Translations under genes and position numbers: made by a program
Shown: positions 24,058 through 35,482 of the stretch, in pieces
How the letters are laid out: every line of letters begins with the position of its first letter
How positions within the stretch are numbered: position 1 is the stretch's first letter
The notes under the pieces: generated by a model
What the model saw: only the letters and a program-made list of their open reading frames with translations
Databases searched by the model: none
Told to the model about the DNA's origin: nothing
Origin: Adiantum capillus-veneris
Taxonomy: Eukaryota > Streptophyta > Polypodiopsida > Polypodiales > Pteridaceae
NCBI GenBank assembly: GCA_014529385.2
Contig: CM043944.1
Span: 72,717,884-72,781,883 of the forward strand
Reading direction: 5' to 3'
Length of the DNA: 64,000 nucleotides

Positions 24058-24848
24058 TGTTAAGTATGAAGTCTGATTTACCCTTCTAATTTTCTGTGGT
24101 AAAAGCGCACATTGTAAGGCCCCCATTATGAGGAGAAGCCATCGTGCGTGAAGGAAAATCACTCACCGGAAACCAAAATTTTCACGGACAAGAATCAGAG
24201 GCAACTTTAAAGGCCTCGGGAGCGGAGGCCCTTGAGATTTTTTTTCCGCCGGAATATTCTTTTTTGCCGGAATATTATGGCCGGATGGCGGCCGAAAAGT
24301 GGTCGGAAAACAACCGGTGGTGGTCGGTAGTCAATGTCCGATGGCCGGTGGTCGGAAGTCAATGGCCGGTGGCCGGTGGCCGAATTCAATGGCCGGTGGC
24401 TGAATTCAAAAGTGGACTTGTCTTCTCAAGGGCGGCCACACATGGGTGGATTGGAGGGTCCGATTTGGACTTATTCGCATAAGGGCGGCTACACATGGCT
24501 GTCTCTCATAAGAGAGGACAGCCCTTTTGGCCTATAAAAGGAGGCCATTTCTACACACATTTCATAGTGTGAAGTTGATGCAACAAGGTGAGTGTGAGGT
24601 GGTGAGAGTGAAGCAAGGCGGGAGCTCCATTAAGGGTATAATACCTTTGTAAACTACTTCTTGTTTTGAAGTACTAAAGCCATTGAGTGGCTGCTTTCTC
24701 GTGGACGTAGCCCACATTGGGTGAACCACGTATATCGTGTGTACTCTCTCTCTCTCTCTCTACTCTATAATCTCGTGTATATAAATCTGTCTCTCTCCAT
24801 TAAGTAATCTACTCAATTATCTATTTAGCTACGTCTTATTTCCTAACA
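24058..24848 (+). repeat. 3' LTR of nested copia
   Basis: This 791-bp LTR is the partner of 20,141-20,913, with the TATA box at 24,533-24,540. It is preceded by the PPT-like AGTGGGAGAT. Confidence 0.93.
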
Positions 24849-24853
24849 AGCCA

Positions 24854-27110
24854 TGCAGGCTCCTGATTGGGAGCAAGTGTTTTATGTAAATCCATCAGTA
24901 GGGGAGGATGCCATTGGAGCCATGCTATTCCAAAAGGAGAAGGGCAGCCATTATATGAGGCCAGTGTATTGTGCAAGCCGTGTGAAGGTGGTAGCAGAGA
25001 GAAAATTCTCAGAAGTAGAGCAAGTGATGGCCAGTGTAATATTTTCTTGTCGACGATTTCGTCATTACTTGCTACCACGACCTTTTGTTTTCTTGACGAG
25101 TTATGCTTTTTTGCCACAGTTAATTAATGGCACTAACATGTCAAATGTGGTCAAGAAATGGGTAATTGAGCAGCAAGAATTTGAGTTCTCTTTTCTAGTG
25201 GAAGATAGTACAAGGGCTACCCTAGCTGATTTGTTGACCTACAAGGAGAATCCCCTTATTGTTAAGGAAGAGGTGGTGAGAAAGGTAGTTGAAGAAGTGC
25301 CACAGATTAGCAATGCACATGTTTGTTCTTTGATGGTTCATACAGAAAGAGCCATGATGCGGCTTCAGGGGGTATAGCACTTTATGATCCAGAGGGGAAG
25401 CTAGTATGCAAGAGAGGGTTCAAATTGGATGCTCATAGTAACAATGAGGCTGAATATGCTACTCTGGAAGCCAGATTACACATTTGTTTGAAGCATGGGG
25501 TTCGAAGGTTGAGCATAAAAGGTGATGCCTTGTTAGTGGTGAAGCAAGTGTTGGGTGTGTGGAAGAGCAAGAACACCTCATTGAAGGAAATGTGCTTCAG
25601 AATTAAAGGCCTGTTAAAAAAGTTCGAAGCATGGAGCATCAGACACATTGAACATGCTCTAAATGGAGAGGCACATGAAGCAGCTCAAGGCATGATTGGG
25701 GAGCTATTTGTGTTGAGGACCACTTTACCTCTTTATCACGGCCGGGAAATTTTGGCTCAAGAAGAGGAGTTTTTGCTAATAGGAATCATTCCAAAGGAGA
25801 TTCAGAAGTCTAAGAAGTATGGCTTTGTGCGTAGAGCATACAGGTACAAATTGATTGGTGATGTCTTATACATGAAAGGGGCTGATCTCGTGTTGAGACG
25901 TGTACCTTGGAGGGAGGAGCTTTATAGAGTGTTGGAAGAGAATCATGAAGGCGCATGTGGTGGACATTTTGCTCTAAAGATCACCTTGCATAAGATCTTG
26001 CAAGAGGGGTATGTATGGCCTAGTTTGCACAAGGATGTTCACCATTGGTGTAGGTCTTGCAATAGGTGTCAAGAATTTGGGAAGAGAGCGTTGAAGCCAG
26101 AGCTACGAAAAACCATTATGGAGTTTGATGTGTTTGAAAAGTGGGGGATTGATGCAATAGGCCCGTTACTTATCACAAGCAGGGGCAAAAGCTATATTTT
26201 GACTACGGTGGACTATCTCTTTAGATGGGCAGAGGCTATAGCAGTAAAACAGATCACTGCAAAGGATGTGGCAAAATTTGTGTATGATGAAATATGCTGC
26301 AAGTTTGGGGTGTGATTGGAGCTACTTTCAGATAAGGGGCCACGATTTAGAGCTAAACTGCTAGACTTTTTGTGTGCAAAGATGAAGATTAGGCATCAGC
26401 ATACCACTCCTTATTACTCGCAGTGTAATGGCTTAAATGAAAGATTCAATGGTGAGTTGGTACAAATTCTTTCGAAAGTGACAGAGCACCAAGGAAAGAA
26501 TTGGGATTTGGAATTGCCTAGTGCATTATGGGCTTACCGTACTTCGGTGAAGACAGGTACAGGGTTTACTCCATTTCATTTGGTGTATGGAAAGGAAGCA
26601 CTATTTCCTATGGAAGTAGAGTTTCTTGCAGTCAAGATGCTAGAGAAGTTTCTTGGGCCGCCTAGTGATGCATTCAAAGAGAGGCTCTTACAGTTACAAG
26701 AGGTTCAGTTGGATAGGATGAGCACATTGGATCATTATGGGCAGATGCAGGATGAGGCTTTGGCAAAGATAAATGAAAAGGTCAAAAGTAAGGGTATCAA
26801 GAAGCATGACTTAGTTTTTCGTTACAACAGTAAGCTGGACAACACCTTCCAAAAGAAGTTTCAGATTAAGTGGGAAGGCCCTTTCAAGATAGTGGAGTGT
26901 TTTCCAAATGGTACATATCAGTTGGCTAACCTGGATGGGATTCTACATAAGTCAAGGGTAAATGGATTGCGTCTTAAATTATATCATACCAGGTTAATGA
27001 TGGTGGAGCAAGATGAGCTGTCTGTGGAGCAAGCAATGTTGGTGAAGGATGAGGAGACCTATGATGCGGCGAGTCTCATATCTCTCTTTGCTGCTGCTGA
27101 TCATGAATGA
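24854..27110 (+). pseudogene. Gypsy C Pol, second part (RNase H and integrase)
   Basis: It continues the frame broken at 20,140 (QAPDWEQVFYVNPSVGEDAIG). A one-base frame change near 25,335 leads to RNase H (FFDGSYRKSHDAASGG). The integrase has its zinc region (GGHFALKITL ... CRSCNRCQ), GIDAIGP, then one TGA at 26,313, then LLSDKGPRF and NGLNERFNGEL. All three catalytic acids are present. The C-terminal tail is typical (KWEGPFKIVECFPNGTYQL). It ends at 27,110 and is followed by a 1.1-kb spacer and the third ORF. Confidence 0.9.
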
Positions 27111-28242
27111 TCTAGCAGGCTAGGGGATGGGCAAATTATGTCAGGAGGTTTTTTGAGCAAGGGATTGCGCATATGTACATACACATGCATGGTGCATCGA
27201 AGAAAGGATTACCCAATTTCCATAGCCAGGTGGTTACGTGGGGCCCACGTGTGTACAGGTAGGACAGGGTGTACATAGTGCATCGATTCTCACTATTATC
27301 AGTACCAATGTGTTTTTTCTACAATAAGGAGGAGTTGGTAGCGCGTAAAACTTCTCGAGGAAGCTATCCGCGTGCCGACGACATGAGGTAAGCAGGTGCG
27401 TCAGATGGCATCGAGTGGCGTCAGGAGGTCGAACGGGGTCAATGGACACGACGAGGGTGTTTTCTTGTGATACTTATGCAGAAAGGTCATCATGAGGACC
27501 ACTTTTTGGGGCCACTTCACGTGGTTGCGCGATGCATTATTTGGAAAAACTGAGTGCCAGGTGTGCGGATGATGCAAAAAAGGTGACAACTATGCACTGC
27601 GAGGTCAATTTTTGGCCTGTTCGGGGTCTGTTTGAGGTCATCTAAAAGGCCACGGGTGCCCAACTAATAAAGCTAAGTGTGGGAACTGAAAAAAGAGAGA
27701 GAAGAACAGAAAAAAACGTGGAGAAGAGAGGAGGAACAGCCGCAAGTGTGTTTTTGCTGTTTTTGGAGCATTTTTTGGCCCTAAACTGCTCATCCAAGGT
27801 CGGATTTGAGCACTGTGACATTGTAGGGTGGGGTTTTTGGGCGTTCCGGACGTAATGGGGCTGTTTATTTTGCCAAATTTCTCAGAGATTTTTTGTTGTT
27901 TTTCTGTGTAATCTTCTCCGGTGAGTGAAGCCTCTGCTTAACTTTGTGGTTGTATCTAGTGTATTTCCTCAATACTGTGTAAACTATTTGCCCCATTGGT
28001 GTTGGGCTGAGCTTCATTGAGTCTAAACAACAGCAATTTTCCTCCTTTGAGCTGAATTGAGAGTGTGTGTGTGAGTGTGTATGTGTGAGTGTTGAGTGGG
28101 CAGGTGGAAAATCTCTCTCTTCTCACTCCGTCTGTGTGTTTTCTGTCTCGGCCAGGCTGGTTGTGTAAGCCGAGTGGTGCCCCATAATGTGTGTGTGTCG
28201 GGTCATTATAGAGGCGTTGTGTTTGTTTCCATCCTGCTCACA
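27111..28242 (+). other. Spacer between gypsy C Pol and third ORF
   Basis: No coding potential that I trust. The last 200 bases are rich in TGTGTG and CTCTCT. It could hold an intron or a subgenomic promoter for the downstream ORF, but no motif proves this. Confidence 0.5.
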
Positions 28243-30585
28243 ATGGCTACACAAGAGCGAAGCCATGGATCTCCCCGACCTGCCTCACTGCCTCCAGAAC
28301 AAGAAGACCATCCCATGCCTAGCCCTCCACCATCACCAGCAGGCAAAGGCACCAATGAAGAAGCAGAGACTGAAAAAGAAAAATATTCTGAGTCCACCCA
28401 ACGAACAGAATCTACACAAGAAGCTGACCACCCCGACTGACAAAAGGAAAAAGAAGCCGACGAGCTAGAACTGAAGCAGGCAGCAGAAGAGACTCAAAAG
28501 CTGGAAGAAGAAAAGACAAGTCAATCGGAACAAGAAACTGATAAGGAAGAAGATACAAAAAAAGAGCCTACCACTACACATGAGACAGAGCCCGAGCCAG
28601 AGAAGGAAGAAAGGTCGACACTTGAAGAGACGGTAAGGATTGAGACAACACCATCCACTTCTACTTAGCCAAAGACTGCCGAGGCATCAAAGCCTTAGGA
28701 TGGCGAAGAAGAAGACCGATCATCTACCTCCACACAAGAACCACCATCAATTACGACGCAGCACGAAGTAACACATGAGGCTGCAGGCACATCGGAGCTG
28801 GAACGACAGGGGGAGTGGCAGACAAACGATGAAGTTATAATACAGGTCAATGAATATGCATGCCAAATTGAGGAAATGATAAAGAGACTCCGTTCAACAG
28901 CTTTGAACCGCAGCACAAAGGCCAAGGAACTCGAAATGGTGATCGACGCTCTTCAAGGAGAGCTGGAAGACAGGATGATTATCATCACTGATCTCCAAAG
29001 GAAAGTGCAACAACTAAAGGGAGAAGCGGATTAGCATCAGATGGCCAGAGATAAACAACAAAAAGAAATGGAGGAGCTAGGTGATCTCCTCACCAAATTA
29101 TCTGATGCCTGCAAAGTAACAGACGAGCAACTGACAAAAGTTACAGATGAATTTCTTACAACCTCTCTGTCGGCTCAGAAAATTCAAGTGCAATTAGGTG
29201 TTTCCAATGATTCTCTCCAATATTCTAAATAGAGAATCAATGTTTAGGCCATTTCTTATGGAAAATCAGAGAAAACCCAGCCATGGCCTCGATCAAGGGA
29301 ACTGATGAAGTGTACAAGGCACTTGAAAAGAAAAACAAAGACCTATAATTGGAATTAAAGCTTGAACAATCATAGCGGAGGGACTTGGCACTGATGCGGG
29401 TTCAAAGAGAGCAGGAGCTTCTAAAAGAGATAGCAGAACTCAAGCGGATAAATCAACTTCTCGCAGATGGAAAGCTAGACACGCAGGAAGAGACAGGCAC
29501 TTTAGAGCCTCCACAAATAGATATACCCTTTGTTGAGTTTGAGATGCAGTCCATAGGAGAGCCGAGTGGTGATGAAGATTTTTAGGTTCACATCCTAGAT
29601 GCAGATACAATGCCAATGGTCCAGCTGTCAGAAGATGAAGAAGACGCACTAAAGAAGAAATCACCTTAGAGGTGGATGAGAAGTGGAAGGCCGCTATGGA
29701 TTGAGAGTTGAGAGTTTTACACTCTGTCAACGTCACTCAACTCACTCCCAATCAGATCAACGCTCAATGGCACCAACAATCCTTGCCCTACCCTCTCATC
29801 AAAGTAGAACTATTATAAGTAAAAGAAAGGCTGTACAAGGATATGCAAGAAGATGGCACAGATAAAGACCATCCAAAGTGGAGATTAAGTTGGTTGAATA
29901 AGAATCCGAGATACTTGATTCTGTTCACAAGAGCACCTGTAGCCCTACAAAGAGATACAACATTTTGTTTTGTACCCAGAGTAAGGACACGACAAGCGCA
30001 TGAAGCACTGCAGAAGAAGAGGCCAACTTGGCTCAACTAATTCCCAGGCTGCCAGCTCCAGAGAGAGGCCAAGCGACAGAGGAATACATGGTGAAAATCA
30101 TAACGGGTGCCATGTCATTCTTCAAGAGTCTGCCAGATCTCTCCTATGAAATGTTATATAAGATCTGCAGGATGCTACTCACATGGATACAAGTTTTCAA
30201 TGAGCTTGATCAAATAGAATCCCCATGGCTCTCATTCTTGGAAGGAAACAAAGGCTTATGCTATGATCTAAGTGGGCAACCTTAAGAAGAAATCCTTTAT
30301 GGATTCTATGCCAGATGCATGTTCCTACCCTCAAATAATATGATAACCTTTGAAGAAGCATTCTACATTGGATTCTTCACCTGGCAAATGAAGATATTTG
30401 CGCCGGTGATAAGAAACCTAACATCCAGGTTTGTATGCTACTCAGCGGTGGAGCTGAAGAATCAAGTCACCATGCAATTTTTGCAAGTGCTTGACACAGA
30501 ACGAAGAATCAGATACCAGAAGGCACTGGACGCACTTAAAAACCGCCTCACCCGCCGTCAACCTAAAGACTACTTCAGCCCATAA
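28243..30585 (+). pseudogene. Gypsy C third ORF: acidic coiled-coil protein, unknown function
   Basis: The start is ATG 28,243 (MATQERSHGSPRPASLPPEQ). The first ~260 codons are Glu/Lys/Gln-rich and interrupted only by in-frame stops (28,438, 28,667, 28,698, about 29,032). Long coiled-coil stretches follow (IEEMIKRLRSTALNRSTKAK; ALEKKNKDL; KEIAELKRINQLLADGKLD). Two frame changes near 29,250 and 29,660 lead to a more globular C-terminal part with SLPDLSYEMLYKICRMLLTW and FEEAFYIGFFTWQMKIFAP, ending RRQPKDYFSP at 30,585. No transmembrane segment, signal peptide or catalytic motif is evident. It lies between integrase and PPT, the place of extra ORFs (including env-like ones) in some plant gypsy lineages. 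About 780 residues in all. Confidence 0.7.
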
Positions 30586-30606
30586 AGCTGTGTCAAGAGA
30601 CGACAC

Positions 30607-31082
30607 AGGCGAGGAGGGAGGGAATGTTAGCAGCAAGCTAACACGGACACATTTTTGCACCATTTTTCAGAGTTCTTCTTGTACAACATTTATTACTTTG
30701 AGAAATCGGGAATATTGTAACAACTATTTTCTCGGATAAACCTTGTGATTAATGAGCCGGGGCTACAAGCTTACAGATTGTATTAGCCAGTCATTTTCTA
30801 GCTTTGGTAGAACTCCATATTATTAGTTTTGACCACCCAAAAATCTTGGCTAGGGTATAAAAGCCAATTTTTGTAAGTTTTTTATAAGTTTTTGGATAAG
30901 AAATACACAACGTGAGCTAACGATGCTCACTTCTCTCCTTCTCGTGCTTCTTACTCCCTTTCGAGTTGTCACATTGCGAATGCGTTTGTTGCATTGCAAC
31001 CGCGGGTAAGCGCTCTACGCATTGACGTAAGCCATTCACACTATTTCGTAGCTTTTGGCGTCGCCGCTAATTTCATCATAAC
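30607..31082 (+). repeat. PPT and start of 3' LTR of gypsy C
   Basis: AGGCGAGGAGGGAGGGAA (30,607-30,624) is a strong polypurine tract. TGTTAGCAGCAAGC follows at 30,625 as the LTR start, and a TATA-like GGTATAAAAGCC lies near 30,852. The 5' LTR is not in the window, so the end coordinate is arbitrary. The bases from about 31,083 to 31,565 show nothing recognisable. Confidence 0.6.
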
Positions 31083-31565
31083 TAGGAATTTACACTTTTA
31101 AATAAAAAATTAAGCATAGGCGGGGTATTGGGGCATCATTGCTAAGCATTTAGATGCATTTTGGGTTGAAAACGACTAGGTCAAAAATCCACTGCTGTTA
31201 ATAATCGCGATTTTGGAACTTGACCTAAAGTGGGGTTTGAGACCATAGGCATGTGTGCTTAGATCTTGTAAACTTGTCCTAAAAGTTTTGTTACGTTTGG
31301 ATGTCATTTGATGCTGTAACACATGTAATTTGCTTGCCGATGAGCGATTGGCTTTTGGTGATTTCATTCACTTGAGTGTAGCTTGAGTTAGATGAGAGTT
31401 ATTAGTTGTTTTCGGAGAGATTGACAACCTCTTGTAGCTTCTATGCACTAGTCGAGTCAGCTTCGTCCCATGGTTTGACAAATTAATCGTGATTCTCGCT
31501 AATACTGTAATGAGATAGGATGGTGAGGGTAGACATGTGTCCCACATTAAGGTGTACCCAGTAAC

Positions 31566-31756
31566 TGTTGGGGTTAAGTCCTATGTGCCTTGATCGGTCG
31601 CCCAGATCATGGGCGCCCGCCCACTGTTACCCTATACTTATAGTGAGTATACTATATAGGGGGAGCTGCCACTTCACAGTCTCCGCACCCACATCGTGTG
31701 TGTGTCTCCTTCTCTCTCTCTCACTCTCCGTCTGTGGTGCTCCCCGATCCCCTTCA
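31566..31756 (+). repeat. 5' LTR (191 bp)
   Basis: It contains ATCATGGGCGCCCGCCCACTG, a TATAGTGAGTATA segment and a CT-rich U5, and is followed by the tRNA-iMet type primer site. Confidence 0.93.
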
Positions 31757-31758
31757 AT

Positions 31759-31770
31759 TGGTATCAGAGC
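31759..31770 (+). promoter_or_regulatory. Primer-binding site (tRNA-iMet type)
   Basis: TGGTATCAGAGC is an exact match to the widespread plant copia primer site. It lies two bases after the LTR end. Confidence 0.92.
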
Positions 31771-33406
31771 TATGGTGACCGCGGAGATCACGACAGCTTT
31801 GAGAGCTTCGAGTCGATAGCTCGCTCGCTCTCGATAGTAGAGAGATTAAGAAAGCTTGGAAGCTTTGTAACAATGCAATGGGAGCTTATGAGCTCACTTG
31901 AGAGTGATGTATGCTCTTGTGGAAGCTCAGAAAGGAGTGTGGAAGATTGTGTGCAAGTGAAGGTGCTGTCCTAAAAACTGTGTGCCCAGTAGCAATGTTT
32001 TCGGATTCGTTTTTCTCCTTGTAGAATGCAGATCTGAGAATTCTGTCCTCTCCGCCTATCCGTTTCGACGTGGTCTACAACTTTGCAAAAGAAAATTTTT
32101 GCAAATTCCTCACCGTTTTGCCGATATTCAGCTTAGGCTGACTGTATACAGAAATTCCAGATTTTCTATTGTCGCATTGTGTACGAGTTTGATGCACTTT
32201 TGGAAGCACGGGAGATGCTTGAAGTTGAGTGAATAAATTTTGAGTTGAAGATACAATTGCAGCTTGTGTTAAGCTTGTGGTTTGAGGGTTTTTTGGTAGA
32301 CTTGGGCAATGAAGTACGGAGGCGTTTACACACCACCGAAGCCGTCTCTTGAGAGACACAGTTTTTTGGAGCACACAGGTGGAGCTTCTTTCACTGGTTT
32401 TCATAGGATACTTTGGCAGTGATTTTGTGCTTGGATTCATGGTCTTTGCGGATTGTTTGCATATGGTTATGGCGCATGGTTGATGCCCATTATACATGCA
32501 TTTTGGCGAGCACTTTCAAGTGCCGGTGAGCTCTCTTGAGAGCATTGTTTTCGCATAGATCAAGTTTCCTGATTGCAAATCATTTGGCGCTTAGCTTGCT
32601 TATGCGCGGTCACTCCGTTGATGTACGTTGAGTGTGGATTGCCATTGTATGTGAAAATGTGGAGCCATTTTGACATTTCTACTCATTGGCATTGAGTAGT
32701 GTTATGGTTTATGGTAGAAATTGTACTTGAGTTTTTTGCTCAGTTTTCAGGGGAAATTCTGTCAGATTTTTCCCAAATTCTCGCCATAGTTTGTGATCGA
32801 ATGTTTACTCTCACTTTGACAAGTTTTGTTAGTTTGGACAGAGTTTTGTGTTTTTGTATCCACTCTTGCAAGAGTGAGGAGTTGTGTATCTTTCTTTGCT
32901 TGAGAGAGTGGTTTGCTCTCGGGTGGGAGAGTCTTGTGATCTCGAGCATTGTTTGCCGTAGTTTTGCAGAGATTATGCATGTATGTTGAGTGTAGTTTGA
33001 TGCGCATTGATTGCTCATTGTATTGAGCTTGGAGGACAATGGTTATTTTGTGTTGATAGCCATTGTGCGTCGAAACTCTGGCGAAATTTTCCCAGGAGTT
33101 TTATGCATATCATTTATGGGATCTAGGTAAAGATTGCGGGTTGCACTCAGCATTTGCGTGCGGTGTTCTCTGCAGGTGGGAGATTTGTGCATGTGTATGC
33201 ATCAATACCACACAGTGTGGGCTTGGTGATTAGCTCACAGATTGCAGTGTGATACTACAGCAGGCGAGGCTTGTATTGACATTGCGGGAGCTCTATTTTG
33301 GAGTGTGTCTCACAGGTTTTACATTGTGTTTCTGGCCATATTTGTAGACAGTTTCCAGGTGTTGTTGGTGAGGTAGTTTTGCTTTCTATTTTGCTACATT
33401 GTGCTC
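31771..33406 (+). other. Long leader between primer site and gag
   Basis: About 1.6 kb without a convincing ORF, unusually long for a copia element. Short open frames such as 32,075-32,497 (minus) and 32,699-32,989 have no domain. It may contain packaging or translation signals, but none is recognisable. Confidence 0.6.
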
Positions 33407-35067
33407 ATGGCAGAGACAGGTGATCGCTCAGATTATGATCTCTCCAAAATGTGCATGTTTGATGGGTCAGACTTTGCAGCATGGAGAGAGTGTATGCTTG
33501 ATGCATTGACACAACGAGGGTTGCATCGACCATTGAGTGGTGATGCAGGTAGACCTTCAAACATGTTTGACGATTAGTGATAGGAGCTAAAGGAGATGGC
33601 ACTATCTACACTCTCTTTGCACCTTGCGGAATCTGTATATGCTCTTGTTATGTATGAGACTACTTCGAGAGCACTTTGGCGCAGATTACATGATATGTAT
33701 GATAGATTTGAGTCATCAAGGACTCGTGTGAGACATGTACATTCACGAGTACGCCGACAGGTGACATGTTGGTATTGTGGTCATTCTGGACAGGTTAGAC
33801 GGAGCTGTTTTCGTCGTATGCGACATCGTAGGAGACATAACAGTCTTAGAGATGTATGTAGTGATGCCATGGACTCAGTTGCTTTGACATTTGAGGCAGA
33901 TGTAGTGTCGGAGTATACTAGTGACGGGGATGTCACTTTTACCTCCAGCTATGCACGAGATGCTATACATGTGGATAGTGCACTCCCTTCGCAGTGGTTG
34001 CTAGACACAGATGCTATGTTTCATGTCACACCGCATCGTGAATGGTTTTGTAGCTATTCTAGCGGGATGCTTGGCAGTGTACGTTTGACCAATGGATTGG
34101 TGCATGCGATAGTAGGTGCTGGAGATGTGAGACTGTCATTACCGAGTGGTGCATCCTACTTGTTACGACATGTGCGCTATGTACCAGATTTGACAATGAG
34201 TTTGATCTCGATTGGTGAGCTTAGAGATTGTGGATGTCAGATTTCGCTACAAGAGCAAGATTTTGTGATGCATTTGGGTTTGCAAGTGATTACGAGAGGT
34301 GCCAGGAGTGGTACAGGTTACCCATTGCATGTGGATCACGGGAGAGACGGTGTTGTCTCTGTAATCATGCAGCCATGTAGAGAGCGAGAAAGCAGGCGAG
34401 TCTCTTTTTCTTGTGGGTTGTAGGATGCTTTGCATGGAGTGCAAAGCAGTGACCTTGTTGTGCAGGTTGCGTCTACGGATGCACAGGTAGAGCGGGACAG
34501 CTCTAGTGAGTCACAACAAGATGAGTCATCAGAGGTGATGACAGAGATGACTCACATGGATGCTGAGATGTCGGCTATTGTGGAGTCATTTCTTGATATG
34601 CTTATGCCAGAGCTTGATGCAGATTCAGGACAGATGGATACTCTTGGTACACATGTGATATGTTGTGGGCACGAGGACTGACTCCAAAGCTCCGAGTCAG
34701 AGTGCCATGGTCTCTATGATAGGGGAGAGGATTGCCATGAGTTGAGTTCTGAGTTGGAGGTGGCAGAGGTTGCCAGGGTTGCATCAACGTTCGGTGTCCT
34801 CATGTACGAGATACTAATCTCGAGGCCCGACATAGCAGCTGCAGTGGGAGAATTTGCAGCAGGGTTGATTAGTTGTTCGATGACTGATCTCGGCATAGAA
34901 CATAGGGGAGGTTTGCAGGTATTGGACCGATACTTGCAGGAGTGCATGAGCTCTTGTAGACTCTTTGCAGAGCTTGGAGCTAGCTCTGTGTGGCTTCCGC
35001 AGCAGGATGTTTGTCTATCAGTAGAGCCGGATGCACTAGCTCATCGAGAGTCAGTGGGCATAGGTTG
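33407..35067 (+). pseudogene. Copia Gag and defective protease, Pol remnant
   Basis: ATG 33,407 opens MAETGDRSDYDLSKMCMFDG. After three consecutive stops (TAG TGA TAG, about 33,575-33,583) the same frame runs to 34,423. It carries MALSTLSLHL, LWRRLHDMYD, a zinc knuckle CWYCGHSGQVRRSC and a protease region WLLDTDAMFHVTPHREWF, in which the active-site DTGA has become DTDA. The rest is acidic. SRPDIAAAVGEF near 34,820 resembles the RPDIA motif before copia RNase H, so Pol was lost by internal deletion. Confidence 0.8.
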
Positions 35068-35143
35068 AGAGAATATCTCACCTTCTATTAGTTGTACACT
35101 GGTAGATCTTGCTTAAAGGCACATTGGCCTTTAAGTGGGAGGT

Positions 35144-35477
35144 TGTTGGGGTTAAGGCCTATGTGCCTTGACCGGTCGCCCAGATCATGGGCGCCCGCCC
35201 ACTGTTACCCTATACTGTATAGGGGGAGCTGCCACTTCACAGTCTCCCCACCCACATTGTGTGTGTGTCTCCTTATCTCTCTCTCTCTCTCACTTTAAGG
35301 CCTATGTGCCTTGACCGGTCGCCCAGATCATGGGCGCCCGCCCACTGTTACCCTATACTTATAGTGAGTATACTGTATAGGGGGAGTTGCCACTTCACAA
35401 TCTCCCCACCCACATTGTGTGTGTGTCTCCTTCTCTCTCTCTCACTCTCCATCTGTGGTGCTCCCCGATCCCCTTCA
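35144..35477 (+). repeat. 3' LTR with internal duplication (334 bp)
   Basis: This LTR is longer than its partner by about 143 bp because the segment TTAAGGCCTATGTGCCTTGA ... CTCTCACT is present twice in tandem. The second unit starts near 35,294. Confidence 0.9.
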
Positions 35478-35482
35478 GTAAC

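Larger units (their letters stand above)
20141..24848 (+). mobile_element. Ty1/copia element, rearranged, nested in gypsy C
   Basis: The LTRs at 20,141-20,913 and 24,058-24,848 both start TGTTAAGTATG and end CCTAACA. The target duplication is AGCCA at 20,136-20,140 and 24,849-24,853. A primer site TAGTATCAGAGC follows the 5' LTR (one mismatch to the tRNA-iMet site), and the purine-rich AGTGGGAGAT precedes the 3' LTR. Inside, the end of gag, the protease and the integrase core are missing. A ~300-bp LTR fragment occupies their place, followed by the integrase end, RT and RNase H. Confidence 0.95.
18756..31082 (+). mobile_element. Ty3/gypsy element C, 5' truncated, split by a copia insertion
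   Basis: The remaining parts are the end of the protease (PIILGRPWLPAV), RT, RNase H and integrase (to 27,110), a long third ORF (28,243-30,585), a PPT and the start of a 3' LTR at 30,625. Gag and the 5' LTR are missing. A copia element (20,141-24,848) sits inside the RT/RNase H junction, and its AGCCA duplication flanks the break; removing it reads straight on. The right end of the LTR is uncertain and is placed here only for display. Confidence 0.75.
31566..35477 (+). mobile_element. Non-autonomous copia element with very short LTRs
   Basis: The LTRs at 31,566-31,756 and 35,144-35,477 both start TGTTGGGGTTAAG and end ATCCCCTTCA. The target duplication is GTAAC at 31,561-31,565 and 35,478-35,482. 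The primer site TGGTATCAGAGC is at 31,759-31,770, and AAGTGGGAGGT precedes the 3' LTR. The inside has gag, a defective protease and short traces of the C-terminal Pol, but no integrase or RT. It would need helper proteins from a relative. Confidence 0.95.
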
